A program made the translations under genes and the position numbers. The notes under the pieces are model-generated. The model saw only the letters and a program-made list of their open reading frames with translations. It was not told the origin of the DNA and ran no database searches. DNA of 64,000 nt from Adenophora triphylla var. japonica. Taxonomy: Eukaryota; Streptophyta; Magnoliopsida; Asterales; Campanulaceae. Shown here piece after piece: positions 21,271 to 33,870 of the stretch. The stretch spans positions 62,001 through 126,000 of the forward strand of contig JAFEMH010002333.1 of the NCBI GenBank assembly GCA_022495995.1. The letters are read 5' to 3'. Each line of letters opens with the position of its first letter. Position 1 is the stretch's first letter.

Positions 21271-22166
21271 TACCACATGGAAAAAAAATCAAAGTAAGAT
21301 GAGTTGCATTGGTTATATAATTAGGATGAAGCTAAGCTAAGCATGCATGATTCGTCCGTGGCATTATCAATGGTCGACTTTGCCTTGGCCGGCCGTGTTT
21401 TGCCATGTGTCAAGATAAAAAAAAAATTAATTTAATATAAATTAATTTTGTTCTTTTTTATTACACCAAAAGTCATAATTTTTTTCCTCTTTAAATAGAG
21501 ACTTATTTCATTAGATTTTGACAAAAAAAAAATCTATTTTATAAATTTAAATTTGTTAATTATCCTTTACTAATTTTTCAATTTCTTTTTAGTGAAAATT
21601 AATTAAGTGTGAAGTAATTTTTTTAATTTTTTAATTATAAATGATAGTAAAAAAATTCTCTTTTTTTAATTTAATATTTTAAACTTTTTTTTACACCAAA
21701 ATTCATAATTTTTTTTTCTCTTTAAATAGAGTCTTCTTTTATGTGATTAGGGTAATAATATGAGGGAAAGATGACCCAAATATGTAAGCTACCCTGTGTT
21801 ATTTTCATTTTTTTTTTTTTGGTAATAGTTGATTTTCGTAATATTGTTATGATTGATCTTACATTCGTGTTTATGTGAAGATGATTAATGAAAAAAATGA
21901 ACATCGTCTTTTACTTTCGTTTGAACCATATATTGATATAGGTATAAACAATTTTGGTATATTTAATATTATTTCCTTTGGAAAGTAGGTATTTGCTGAA
22001 TTATTTTTTTGACATTTATTTGAGAAATGAGAAAATTAGTATATTAAATTTTTAGTCCAAAATTAGATTAGTTTCTTGATTTAATTTTTTCATTAATTTA
22101 TAACTCATATTAGAAGTGAATATAATATATTTTTAGAAATGAGCATAAAATAATTAGTTATAAATT

Positions 22167-22167
<1 letters not shown>

Positions 22168-22242
<75 letters not shown>
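22168..22242. repeat. (CT)n microsatellite in unit 1; (CT)n(TA)n in unit 2
   Basis: About 36 CT units here. The same position in unit 2 (23990-24050) is about 10 CT followed by about 20 TA, showing a switch of the repeat. Confidence 0.95.
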
Positions 22243-22244
<2 letters not shown>

Positions 22245-22683
22245 AAAGTTTTAAAATATACAAGGGCACATTTGTAGTTACTTGGTTAGGGTTGAAAATC
22301 TATGAAGGGCAAAAAAATTACTGAAAATGAGTAGCTTATTTAAGAAGCTTTGTACATCATGTTAAACATACACATGTGCACACACACTAAAACACATTAT
22401 AACAAAATATCAAGTAACAAAATGAGTTATAATCTCATTTTTTATGAAATAAAATAAATTACTTTATTAACAATTACCCAAATAAAGTGGATAGTAAATG
22501 ATTTATTTTGTTTCTTATTTTTTTATTGGTTAAAATTATGATAGCCGTAAATTACACGGGCATAAAGAGGGGCGTGAATGCATTAGGTTTTTTTTTTTTT
22601 TTGGTAATTTTAGTTTTTATTTTTCATGGTCTTTTTAGTAAAAAATTAAATAAGTGTGAAGTATTTATTTTTAATTATAAATG

Positions 22684-22734
<51 letters not shown>

Positions 22735-23989
22735 TTTTTACTAATCATAAAAATAAATAATATAAAAGAAAATAAAAGTGATGGGGTATAGAATGATGAG
22801 TTGAAATGGTGTTGAATATATATTTTATATTAATAACTATATATGTATATTTTATATTTAAAATTATATATGTATACTTAATATTAATAATTATATATGT
22901 ATATAAATATAATTACACCTAAGTTGAACTTGAAACCTCATTATATATCAAGGCCAAGGCCATTTTTGATTCATTTTCTTTCGATGTGGGAAATTTGCCT
23001 TGGCCTTGGCCTTGCCTCGGCTCGGCTAGCCTTGCCTCGGCTCGGCCCTTGGCCTTGCCTTGGCCGTCATTGGCCTTAGCCTTGGAATTGGCCTTTATCC
23101 CACATGAAAAAAAAAAATCAAAGTAAGATGAGTTGTCTTGATTATATAATTAGGATGAAGCTAAGCCAAGCATGCATGATTCGTCCGTGGCATTATCAAT
23201 AGTCGTCTTTGCCTTGGCCGGCCATGTGTTGCCATGTGTCAAGATAAAAAAATTAATTTAATATAAATTAATTTTGTTTTTTTTATTACACCAAAAGTCA
23301 TAATTTTTTTCCTCTTTAAATAGAGACTTATTTCATTAGATTTCGACAAAAAAAAAAATCCTCTTTTATAAATTTAAATTTGTTAATTATCCTTTACTAA
23401 TTTTTCAATTTCTTTTTACTGAAAATTAATTAAGTGTGAAGTATATTTTTTAATTTTTTAATTATAAATGATAGTAAAAAAATTTCTCTTTTTTTAATTT
23501 AATATTTTTAATTATTTTTTACACCAAAATTCATAATTTTTTTCTCTTTAAATAGAGTCTTCTTTTATGTGATTAGGGTAATAATATGAGGGAAAGATGA
23601 CCCAAATATGTAAGCTACCCTGTGTTATTTTCATTTTGTTTTTGGTAATAGTTGATTTCCGTAATATTGTTATGATTGATCTTACATTCGTGTTTATGTG
23701 AAGATGATTAATGAAAAAAATGAACATCGTCTTTTACTTTCGTTTGAACAATATATTGATATAGGTATAAACAATTTTGGTATATTTAATATTATTTCCT
23801 TGGGAAAGTAGGTATTTGCTGAATTATTTTTTTGACATTTATTTGAGAAACGAGAAAATTAGTATATTAAAATTTTAGTCCAAAATTAGATTAGTTTCTT
23901 GGTTTAATTTTTTCATTAATTATAACTCATATTAGAAGTGAATATAATATATTTTTAGAAATGAGCATAAAATAATTAGTTATAAATTG

Positions 23990-24053
<64 letters not shown>

Positions 24054-24949
24054 TTTAAAATATACAAGGGCACATTTGTAGTTATTTGGTTAGGGTTGAA
24101 AATCTATGGAGGGCAAAAAGATTACTGAAAATGAGTAGCTTATTTAAGAAGCTATGTACATCATGTTAAACATACACATTTGCACACACACTAAAACAGA
24201 TTAGAACAAAATATCAAGTAACTAAATGAGTTATAATCTCATTTTTTATGAAATAAAATAAATTACTTTTATCAACAATTACCCAAATAAAGTGGATAGT
24301 AAATGATTTATTTTGTTTCTTATTTTTTTATTGGTTAAAATTATGAGAGCCATAAATTACACGGGCCTAAAGAGGCGCGTGAATGCATTAGTTTTTTTTT
24401 TGTTTAGTTAATTTTAGTTTTTTTATTTTTCATGGTCTTTTTAGTAAAAAATTAAATAAGTGTGAAGTATTTATTTTTAATTATAAATGATAATAATAAT
24501 AATAATAATAAAAATAAAAATATTTTTACTAATTATAAAAATAAAGAATATCAAATAAAATAAAAGTGGTAGGGTATAGGATGATGAGTTGGAATGGTGT
24601 TGAATATATATTTTATATTTAAAATTATATTTGTTTATTTAATATTAATAAATATATATGTATATTTAATATTAATAAATATATATGTATATAAATATAA
24701 TTACACCTAAGTTGAACTTGAAGCCTCATTATAAACCAAGGTCAAGGCCATTTTTGATTCATTTTCTTTCAATGTGGGAAATCTGCCTAGGCCTTGGCCT
24801 TGCCTCGGCTCGGCCGGCCTTGGCCTTGCCTTGGCCTTGGCTTTTATCCCACATGGAAAAAAAAAATCAAAGTAAGATAAGTTGCCTCTGGTTATATAAT
24901 GAGGATGAAGCTTCGCCAAGCATGAATGATTCATCCGTGACATTATCAA

Positions 24950-25935
24950 TCATAACAATATTATAGTAAATAAATTATTAATAAATTTGATCCGATTCAA
25001 TTCGGTTACGCCCCTAATTGTGATGAATGTGGATTTTGATATATTTAATAAGTGAGATGGGGTAATATGGTTATTGTGTTTATTTTAGTTCGATATATCA
25101 AACAAATTATTTAATTTTTTAAAAAAATACTATTTGAAGCATAGTAATTAAAGTATTAATAAATTTGTCGATTTTTGTATTCGTCTCAAAATATTGTTTA
25201 TTTATAAAGACGAATATCGGGAAAAATGACCATCATTTTTAAAATTTTGATTGAACTGTATGTCAATATTATAAGAAATAAAGATAGTATAAACTGGTAT
25301 TTTAAAAGAGGAAGATGAAGAAGTGGGTTGGGTTTGATGAGGAAGTGGGGGGTTTGAGGAATTTTTTTTTCATTTACCGAAATTGTTAGTATTTTTAATT
25401 TTCTTCTAAAAATTAAATAAGTTAAATTGAAGATAAATATAATAATTATGTTCATAATAAGTTAATGTAAATAATTATGACATAATTTTTTAGATGTACG
25501 AGCATGAGTTAATTGAAAGTTTTCATTTGAAAAAGAATGATATTAATTTTTATTAGATAACTGTATTATCCTTTTGGTATGACCAAAACTTTTGTTTTTA
25601 TTTAAAAAATTCTCTTTATCAAAAAGAAATAAAATATCACCTTTCTTTTAACTAGATTTCCAATCTTCACCTTTTATTTAACTGATTTCAATAACTTATT
25701 TCGTATTTGATAAACATGTTCGTGTGTTTTATTTAATTTTTTTAGATGATAAAATACTACAGAATTGTATATAGAGAAATGCATATTCCTTATAATTTTG
25801 GTTTTAATTCTATTTTATTGTTTTCTAACTTTTCTGTACTGACAATATAGTCTTTAAGAAAGTATTCCATTATGTATAAACGAATTGAGTTTTTGATTTA
25901 TTTTAGTTCTATTTTTTTTTTTTTTTGAATATATA
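24950..25935. other. AT-rich spacer, nothing recognised
   Basis: No coding frame with recognisable protein and no terminal-repeat structure seen. Confidence 0.5.
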
Positions 25936-25939
25936 GTAA

Positions 25940-25970
25940 CGCCCCGTGTATCGCACGAGAGTCAATCTAG
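25940..25970 (+). mobile_element. Helitron-like 3' terminus
   Basis: CCCGTGTATCGCACGAG forms a short hairpin, followed seven bases later by CTAG and a host T. This matches the 3' end structure of plant Helitrons (hairpin plus CTRR|T). The 5' TC end was not located. Confidence 0.5.
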
Positions 25971-26279
25971 TAATAATAATAAAAAAGAGTTACAATAAAT
26001 AGTACTCAATTTAGAGTATTTTAGACTGTTGTGTGAAGCCCACATAGTGATGTCATATAGCCCAACTAGTAAATTCACACTCTAAAACCATTGGTTGGAT
26101 ATATGGCCCATATTCATCTATAAAACACATTATTATTATGATCCATAATTAATGTGGTTCGGATATATGGCCCATATTCATCTATAAAAATACTGTGAAT
26201 TTATCACAAGTAATTTTGCGGTGTTATTGTGTCTAACTAACTAGTTATACAATTAAAGAACATTGTTTTTATACTTGAT

Positions 26280-26358
26280 TGATGATGTCAAAAATGTTTG
26301 AATTAGCTCAAATACAGCAACAAGTTTTATCATGTTTGTTTGAATAGCTTAAAAAAGA
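26280..26358 (+). repeat. Short block shared with the flank of the Tat element
   Basis: The first 47 bases match 54867-54913 apart from nearly all transitions, and the block ends 79 bp later at a TGAACA LTR terminus, as at 54944. Confidence 0.7.
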
Positions 26359-28516
26359 TGAACAAACACGTGAACTAAGTCGGGGCTTCACCGGCGAATG
26401 CCCTCCGGCGTGATAGTAAGTATTCGTGTGATGGAGACAGAAAATCAATTGACGAGAGTTGAGAGTCAAAAGATGCGTTATCAAAAATATGTGAATTATG
26501 ACTTGTATTTATAGGTGTAGGAGGTAGAGTCCATCATTGAATATGAAGTTGTGTGAGAGGTGGGTTAAAATCCTAGTAGAATTATAACTTTCCACAATAC
26601 TTGTATGAGTAGGAGTAGAATTGCGTTATGTCCGTATGCCTAAGAGGCATCTCCTCGACATGTGGTGTTGGTCGACATGCATGGAGGCCAAGGAAGAGGG
26701 AACAATGATAGGGTAGCCCATTTCCTTGTCCTAGATGACGATCGAGGAGGCGTTGGTCGGCTTTTCATGGATGCCCTCATCGACATTAGTAAGTGTCTTG
26801 GTCGTGTTATTCGCTCTACTATGTCTAAGTCGACATAGTAGGAAATAACGAGTAGGCATGATGAGCATAGATAGGAAAGCCCACTCCCTATGTCGTATTT
26901 GAGACTTGTATGAGTTATATTTTTTGCCAAATCCATTGGGCATTACCCGGTTATGGCCCATATTCGTACCCCGGTTTATACCGTTCAGTCAGTCTTTTCT
27001 TTCTCTTTCCTGCCGTTGCAAAGTAGTCCAGGAATCTCCTCCTCATGATTTACTAGCTATCGATGTTTCCCTTCTTTTGCTCACGAAACCATGACAACGT
27101 TGTTTCGAAAAAGTTATTTGCGAAAGCCTTGCAGAGAATATCATATGCCGTGGTGAGGAGGGCAATGGTGGATTCAAAACTTTGCACATGGTCTCGTGCA
27201 TCTATGGTTCCCACATATTTTTCAAAACTTGAGATTTTGAGAGCAGGATTGGGAGGTAGATCATTAATTCGCTGGGAGAAAATACGAGTGACACTGGTAT
27301 CATCATCATCATCTACTTCCTTTGTCCCCATTTCCATCTCATCTAACCTCTTTTTTAAGAGAAGAATATTTCTTACATCGATTCTCGAGCTAAAATGAGA
27401 ACTACGAGGGTCCTTTCTTTTTGTGCTCATTCACTCAACTGTGTTCCTCATGTTTCTGGTGATTGTCCCCATTTTCAAATGGTGCTCTGTCCCTTCTAGG
27501 TGCCATTTCTGGATGGGGGGGGGGGGAGATCTATGACAAGGAAAGCCCCTAGGCCGAGGAGGGCTCTTGTGTCTAACAGGACTTCTATCTCGAGGAGAGG
27601 GGTTATGACGAGGAGGGGATTTTTGTCTTACATGACTAAGTCTTGCTCTCAAGTCAGCAGAATTAACCTCATGGTCCCTCTAATTGTTCAGATAATTTCT
27701 CAAATCTTCATTGTTTCGTGCATTTTCATGTCTAGGAGCCTATGACGAGGAGGGACATCTTGGAGGAGTTTTTCTGCTTTTGCCTACCAGCAGTGTCATG
27801 ATTAGGGACATTTTGGCCAGTAGAAAGATTTTCTCTATTTCCCCAACTATCACGCCTGTCAAGATGACTTTCCCCTCTAAGGAAATTTTCATTCCTCGTA
27901 TGCTTTATGAATTCAGCTAGCAAGTGCTCAGGATCCAGTTTCAGCAAGGCATTTTGTGTTTAATAAATGTGTTGCAAAGTTTTCATATTTTGATGCAAGA
28001 GTGTTTTGCGATCAATCTGTAGGGGGAAGCCCCAGTGCCCCCTTGGGCGGCATTCCTCCCCGTCTGACTGCGAGCAGGCCTTCCTCGACGCCGACGACGA
28101 GGAGGGTTTTGATAGTATTACATCGGTTACTGGTTGTCCACTAGAACGCAAATTCATTCCTAGTAGGGGCAGTCCATCATTTAATGGCGGAGCTGGTAGT
28201 TCCCCATTGGCAAGAGGAAAAGCAGTCCTTGTGTTGCTATGAGTCTCTTCCACAAGAGGATTCTCTTGATCAGGAGTGACGCTAGTAGTGTGTCCTTCTT
28301 TCACTAGGATTAAGATTAGTAAGTGCCTTGGTCGTGTTATTCGCTCTGCCATGTCTAGGTCGATATAGTTGAAAATAACGAGAATGCATGATGAGAATAG
28401 GTAGGAAAGCCCACTCCCTATGTCGTATTTAAGGCTTGTACGGGTTATATTTTGGGCTCATCCGTTGGGACTTACCTGGTTATTACCAATATTTGTACCC
28501 CGATTTATGCAGTTCA
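26359..28516 (-). mobile_element. Pol-less Ty3/gypsy element (gag only)
   Basis: Left LTR 26359-26987 (629 bp; on the minus strand TGAACGGTATA...TTTGTTCA) with a TATA box on the minus strand at about 26504-26513. A purine tract (AAAGAGAAAGAAAAGA, minus strand) abuts it at about 26992-27010. The right side has only about 200 bp of the LTR U3 (28316-28516) fused directly to gag sequence, so U5 and the primer site are deleted. No protease, RT or integrase lies between. The LTR end resembles that of the Tat element at 54944-55610. Confidence 0.75.
27053..27430 (-). pseudogene. Gypsy gag domain fragment
   Basis: A 125-residue frame with PPNPALKISSFEKYVGTIDARDHV...AFANNFFETTLSWFREQKKGNIDS, the typical Retrotrans_gag pattern (F..D...H...F, then TL..WF..L...SI). 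It has an acidic run of five aspartates before it. Upstream minus-strand frames 27652-27431 (R/P/S-rich) and 28352-27960 probably belong to the same broken gag. Confidence 0.75.
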
Positions 28517-29100
28517 ATACTTATATTTAATTATTAATATTATTTTTAGTATAAATTAAAAAAGTGAGAAGATATAGAGAATTTTTATGTGATGCTTTAG
28601 TTTTCGAACTCTTGTAAAAATTTCTCTATGTAAGTAGTCATAAGTTTCGGGTTTACGATCTACTTTATAAAGATTGCTATTTGTACTAATATTTAATTAC
28701 AAATACAAATTTTTGTGCAAGTAGAAGTAAAAAAAAAATGAATGAGAAAAATATAAAAGTCTTGTATTCTTGTAATAAAGTCTTTAGCAATGTTCTAATT
28801 ATTATGACATTAAATGGCTCAGGTGGTGCTTCAAATTTCAAGTTTTTTTAAGAAATATGTCCATATGGCATAACCACAAGCTTTCGCATTGAATTTTATA
28901 TATATGCCCGCCATCCCACGAAAGTGTAAACTTACTTACTACGAGCGTGAAATTTCAAAATTTTTTTAAGAGTCGAAAATGATTCTGTCATTTAGACGAA
29001 CAAAATATTCGAATTCGTAAGAACTCAACGGGATTCTCTTATGATTTCAGGCCCATTGAGTTCTTACGCTTTCATGTCGACAACTCAATTCATATGATTA
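28517..29100. other. Spacer, nothing recognised
   Basis: AT-rich; no gene or bounded repeat found apart from a weak match near 28945 (ACGAGCGTGAAATTTCAAAA) to 29600-29620. Confidence 0.4.
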
Positions 29101-29126
29101 CTACAGGGATGAACCCAATCCAGATC

Positions 29127-29566
29127 AAGCTACAACTCGAACCACGACTTTTTCACTCGACTGAACATTCCTAGCGGTCTCACTCTCACTTTGAACACTA
29201 CCGATTACTACTCATATTAATCATATATCATTATATAACATATGACAAAAAAAAACAACTACGGTCAAACTACAACTCGAACCACGACTTATTCACTCGA
29301 CTGCACATTGAATACCCAGTAGAATACAATTTCTTATTTCGAGGTGAAATGTCTAGAAAAAAAGAAAAAATCGTGATCGGAATATATTAATCATTGGTGT
29401 TTTCATTCAAAGTGAGAGTGAGACGGATAAGATATGACATATAATGAATAATGAATATATTAATCATTGATGTTTTCATTCAAAGTGAGAGTGAGACGGA
29501 TAAGAGCAGTCAGGAGTGAATAAGTCGTGGTTCGAGTTGTAGTTTGACCTTGGTTGTTTTTTTGGT
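29127..29566. mobile_element. Inverted-repeat (MITE-like) element with partial extra arm
   Basis: A segment of about 55 bp (CAAACTACAACTCGAACCAC...) at 29252-29308 is complementary to 29505-29566. A truncated further copy lies at 29127-29210. Between them, the 48-bp segment TCATTCAAAGTGAGAGTGAG... is tandemly duplicated (29385-29440, 29458-29505). Confidence 0.7.
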
Positions 29567-29780
29567 CATATTTTTATATATTACTTCTTCATCTGTCCCA
29601 CGAGCGTGAAATTTCAAAAATGACAGTTTTTATTATTTTAAATTTAATGAAATCCACTTGTTATATTTACATCAATAATCCACTTACTATTTATTCCACT
29701 GATTCTATCTCTCATTTTACTTTTCATACTCACAAGTCACAACACCTCCTTCACTCATTCTCTCTCCTCTTATTATGCTA

Positions 29781-29820
29781 CTAGTACATGCCCGTGTCCG
29801 AGGACACGGATTTTTTTTTT
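29781..29820 (-). mobile_element. Helitron-like 3' terminus (minus strand)
   Basis: On the minus strand: CCGTGTCCTCGGACACGG (perfect hairpin stem), then GCATGTA and CTAG|T at 29784-29780. Confidence 0.55.
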
Positions 29821-29857
29821 TTTTTTAATTTAAAAAAATAAATAAAAAATTTAAAGG

Positions 29858-29984
29858 GCAAGTATGTCGCACGACATACTATTTTTTTTTTTTTAATGTG
29901 GATCTCTTTTTACAAAAATTCAAATTTTAGGAGGAAAAAGTTATTTTTGAAAATTAAGGACAAGTATGTCGTACGACATACTTA
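29858..29984. repeat. Two near-identical palindromes
   Basis: AGTATGTCGCACGACATACT near 29860-29881 and the perfect 22-bp palindrome around AGTATGTCGTACGACATACT near 29960-29982, about 100 bp apart. They probably belong to the Helitron-like element. Confidence 0.7.
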
Positions 29985-30215
29985 ATATTTTTTTTTTAAG
30001 GGCAAAATGGGAAAGGGACAAAATAGTGAGGGCAAAATGGTAAAGTCGGCACGTGATACTGTTCATACCACTGTTCAAGATTCCTCTTCCATTTATACTA
30101 TAGATTATTCTTTAGTTATTATGCCCAACATTTTTGAATTACACTCACACATACAGAGGGAATACAAATGTTGGTGGATATATATTTGTTTCTTTTTTTC
30201 CTTTAAAAATTTAAA

Positions 30216-30378
30216 AAGAAGGGGATCAACACATTTCACCGCTCCCCCCTTGTGCATTTCACAGAGGCGCCTAGCTATGCTAGGGAGGGCAATGTCATTC
30301 CCTCTAACCACTGGTGGGGGAATCGAACCCATAACCTCCAGGTTGGAAGCCATGAACTCTAACCATCAGGCTACCCCC
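30216..30378 (-). mobile_element. tRNA-derived SINE
   Basis: The minus strand begins GGGGGTAGCCTGATGGTTAG (box A) and has GGGTTCGATTCCCCC (box B, 30317-30330), then an unrelated body ending near GGTGAAATGTGTTGATCCCC. There is no acceptor-stem pairing or tRNA 3' end, so it is a SINE rather than a tRNA gene. Confidence 0.8.
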
Positions 30379-30704
30379 TTGTACATTTTTTAAAACGTTG
30401 ACAATTAAAATATAATATTTATTTTTATTTTGAAATGAAAGGAGTTTAATAATTCCTTATTTGAACGGTATTTTAGTGAATGCAACCTAAATATGCATAC
30501 TTATCTAACCTAACTCATAATGCCCTTCTCTTCCCAACCACCACCGCGCGCACACGTACCTACAAACACATAAATTTATTTTTGGTAATGATAAAATAAA
30601 TCCACACGTTAACTCTATTAATAAAAAAATCTACAGTATTTATTTATGGTGAAATTACTTGCTTGATAATTTTTATGTTAGTTTAAATCTATACTCATAA
30701 TAAT

Positions 30705-31267
30705 CAGGGGCGGATCCAAAGAGCAATTGACGTGAGCTTCAATTCATCTCAGAATTTTGATAAATTGTTTTTTTTTCCCTAAGTCAATACACGAAACCGT
30801 CAAAATCCCCCTCCCCCCACAATCCACTCTATACTGTCATACCCACGTGACCGACTATATGTAACTTTTTTTTATATACTCCCTCCTCTCACACCAATTG
30901 ATACTTATTTCTTTTTTGATCCGTCCCACACCAATTGATACTGGGCCAAAATGAAGCCCAAAATGGAAGGAATTCTTTACTATTTTCCCCACTCATTCTC
31001 TCTCCTATTCTACTTTTACACTCACAACATTCTCTCTCCTAACTATTCCTCCCACTCATTCTCTCTCCTATTTAATTTTTCATACTCACAACATTTTCTT
31101 TCACTTTTTCTCTCTCTTACTTTTCCTTAATATGTGTGCCCAAAATTTTGATATCAGTTGGTGTGAGACAGAGGGAGTATATGAAGTTATTTTTCACTGT
31201 TATTATTGTTTACAATATTTTTTAAATACCAAGTTCACACGATTTCAAAATCCTGGATCCGCCCTTG
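30705..31267. mobile_element. hAT-type MITE (CAGGGGCGGATCCA ends)
   Basis: CAGGGGCGGATCCA at 30705 and TGGATCCGCCCTTG ending 31267 are terminal inverted repeats with one mismatch. An 8-bp target duplication is not evident. A Stowaway MITE is nested inside. Confidence 0.75.
30879..31177. mobile_element. Stowaway-type MITE nested in the hAT MITE
   Basis: CTCCCTCCTCTCACACCAATTG at the left and, inverted, CTCCCTCTGTCTCACACCAA at the right, flanked by TA. Confidence 0.85.
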
Positions 31268-31688
31268 CTCTTGATGTCATTTAGCGAGACCATTAAAACA
31301 TTTACATACGTTTTCCTTTGATCAAACTTTCTAACCTTCTTGTCATCCTCATGATCATCATCTAGAAGAGAACAACATATACTAATAAGTAATAATATAA
31401 GGAAAGTGACACTAATATTTTACTATAACAAAAGACTTAAGGAAAAAAAATCAATGCTTATCACCAATATGCTAGACTTGTCATGATGGTATCTTTAATG
31501 TTCCTTCAAGGGAGATTCATTCATCTCTCTAGAAGGTGAAGGACTATCTATACTTGATTGTTGTCTTCTAGGCAGGTGTACTACCAAGTCCCAGCATGCA
31601 AAGTAAAAAATGAGACTTCATTGTCACCCCCTAATAATAATAATAATAGTCGGTTGATACGTAAAATAATATGCTATTAATAATACTC

Positions 31689-32345
31689 CGTTTCTTTGGG
31701 GAAAAATATTTTTCAGAAAATGGTTTTTTGGTAAAGTTAAGAAAAATGTTTTTCAGAAAATATTTTCATGTGTTTGATAAATCTAAAAATAACATTTTCT
31801 GATAAAAACACAAAATGGGGCAGGTAGGGTAAGTGGATTGAGGGGGAGGGGGAGGGTAGGGTTTAGGATTAGTATATGGTAGAGTAGTGAAAACGGGGTG
31901 GGTAGGTAGAGTGAAGGTAGGGGGGTTGGGTGGTTGGTGGGTGATTTAGAGGCGGCAGAAGAGTAATTAAAAAATAGTTTTAGGAGATTTATTAAAAAAT
32001 AGTTTTAATATGAGCAAAATATTTTTTGACGGGGTGGGGGGTGGGGCTAGTTAGAGGGGTGGCAGGAAAGTTGTTAAAAATAATTTTAGTATGAGAAAAA
32101 AAATTGACAGGGGTGTGGGGGGTGAGTGGGTGGGTGGTGGTGGTGTTTTGGGGGATGGTGTTAAGAAGCATTTTCCAGAAAATGTTTAGAGAAGGAGAAA
32201 TCCGAAAGTCATTTTCCTTAGGAAACAAGCCTATTTTTCATTGGCCGAAAAATCTTTTCCGTTTACTTCATTTTTCGATTGTTACCAAACACCAGAAAAT
32301 AGGGAAAACATTTTCCGATAAACATTTTTCCCAAAAACAGCCTAA
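31689..32345. mobile_element. Inverted-repeat element, degenerate
   Basis: TTTGGGGAAAAATATTTTTC...GAAAATG at the left pairs with CATTTTCC...AACATTTTTCCCAAAAA at the right. The middle is G-rich (GGGGGTGGGG-type). The ORFs here are shadows. Confidence 0.6.
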
Positions 32346-33101
32346 CACTTCACTTTTTCAGGCGTAATATATTCAGTATATGAAAGAAAAACTATAAACA
32401 AGCAAATAATACCTGAATACACGCTCGTTGTCAAGTGAAGAACTGAAAAGTGCCTCCTTGTTAGATTAAACTTGAAACTTACGAGGATTCCCTAAAAATA
32501 AAAGAATCACGAAGGTCTCATGGTCATCAAAATGCTTCTATAACAAACATGGAGCATACATCTTATAAAATTGAGGAATCGATGGAAACATCCAACCGAG
32601 AGGTTCCGGATCTTGTTTTATGTTTCTAAATGAAAACAAAAAGCACTTGGCCTTGAAAGAAATCTTCCATGGTATTTGGTTCTATGCTATAAAGGAATTA
32701 TACAAAAAATATACTCAACTATGCTAACATATAATCAACTGAAAACTTTTGAGGGAAAAAATGAACATCTGAACTAAATTCAAGCTCCAATCTATCTTTC
32801 AATGGCTTCCAGGCATCAATACATATTTAAAAGCTCTTTTTCTTTGAATGATATAGTCATACAACCCTAATCCTATGCTAGTTCAGGAATAAGGCATGTC
32901 TGTGTAACGTAACCTTAATTGACAGTATAACTTGCAAGAAGTATTTTCTCATGTGTAGAATCAACAGTCTTGTTGGTTAAAGCCTTAAAGGCCGTTCTTT
33001 CAGAGTAACCAGCCAGGCATGCTTACTCCAGATAGTCCGCCTTGAGTTGTGGAAATTAGAAGAATTAAAATATCTGTCGAAAAATTTATGTGCCAAGAAC
33101 T
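32346..33101 (-). other. 3' flank of zinc-finger gene
   Basis: No coding exon recognised. The first 100-300 bases below 33101 presumably hold the zinc-finger 3' UTR. Confidence 0.4.
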
Positions 33102-33791
33102 TTAGACGCTAGAGTGTGAGCTCAATCCTAACCGAAGATCCAAGGCTTTAAAGCTTTGTTGCGAGTTGGGCAAAGGGGAAGGCTTAATAGTAACTGGCTT
33201 ATTTTCTCTTGGCATATTTACATGTGTAAGGGTAAACATATGTCTATCGTTGATATGGGTACTATCTTGATCGAACGGGCTAAAACTAATCTGAGACTCG
33301 TCATATAGTGTGTATTCAGAAGGGTAAAATGAGGGATTATATAATAAAGGGGTAGAGCCACAGAAACTAAATCCGTGGCTATTTTGATAAGGCTGAAGGT
33401 AATAGTTGAGGCTAGCCTTTCTTGCTTGCAACTCCAATCTCTTCTTCTTCATTCTTTCCTTCTTGTGGGCATTCTGGTGACCCCCTAAAGCTTGCGAGTT
33501 AGCAAACTCTTTGAAACAATATTGACACTCGAATTTCTTTGTTGCCTCATCGGGATCCGCGCATGATCTTTTGTCCATATGAAGTTTCTCCTTCTCGGAT
33601 GAAATTGTCGTCGATGATGAGTTTACGCTTTCGTCCCTTTCAGCGGAACCTTTAAGGCAGGTTGAACGGATATCATAGGGGTCAAGCTCAAACCCGAATA
33701 GTTTGAGCTTTTTGGAAACACAGGTTTGTGTAGTGGATTCATCATCTCCTTCCCATGTTGGAGAGAGATGATCAGAGAGATTCTTTTGCAT
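33102..33791 (-). CDS. Single C2H2 zinc-finger transcription factor, GIS/ZFP5-8 type
   Basis: A 229-residue intronless protein, starting at the ATG at 33791 because KLKLFGFEL (residues 28-36), a conserved N-terminal block of this family, is then close to the start and a TATA box lies 70-80 bp upstream; the frame is open 37 codons further up. The zinc finger is CQYCFKEFANSQALGGHQNAH (C89, C92, H105, H109) with the plant-specific QALGGH DNA-contact motif, followed by a basic stretch. The C-terminus has DLRLGL (218-223), an EAR-type repression motif. Family knowledge: GIS/ZFP5/6/8 proteins act in the nucleus in trichome and hormone signalling; the exact paralogue is not assigned. Confidence 0.92.
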   Translation of the reverse strand: MQKNLSDHLSPTWEGDDESTTQTCVSKKLKLFGFELDPYDIRSTCLKGSAERDESVNSSSTTISSEKEKLHMDKRSCADPDEATKKFECQYCFKEFANSQALGGHQNAHKKERMKKKRLELQARKASLNYYLQPYQNSHGFSFCGSTPLLYNPSFYPSEYTLYDESQISFSPFDQDSTHINDRHMFTLTHVNMPRENKPVTIKPSPLPNSQQSFKALDLRLGLSSHSSV

Positions 33792-33860
33792 TTTTACTCG
33801 AAAATGCTGAAAATCAATTATTCTGTTTGAATGATGTACAGATGGTGTACTACCTCTCAT

Positions 33861-33870
33861 CCTTTTATAG
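33861..33870 (-). promoter_or_regulatory. TATA box of the zinc-finger gene
   Basis: The minus strand reads CTATAAAAGG, about 70-80 bp upstream of the chosen ATG, leaving a short leader. Confidence 0.6.

Noticed and set aside
21063..21340. Leu/Gly/Ala-rich ORFs on both strands
   Set aside because: They read the CCTTGG minisatellite of the tandem array.
30310..30378. tRNA gene
   Set aside because: Box A and box B are present but no acceptor stem or proper anticodon arm, and a non-tRNA body follows; called a SINE.
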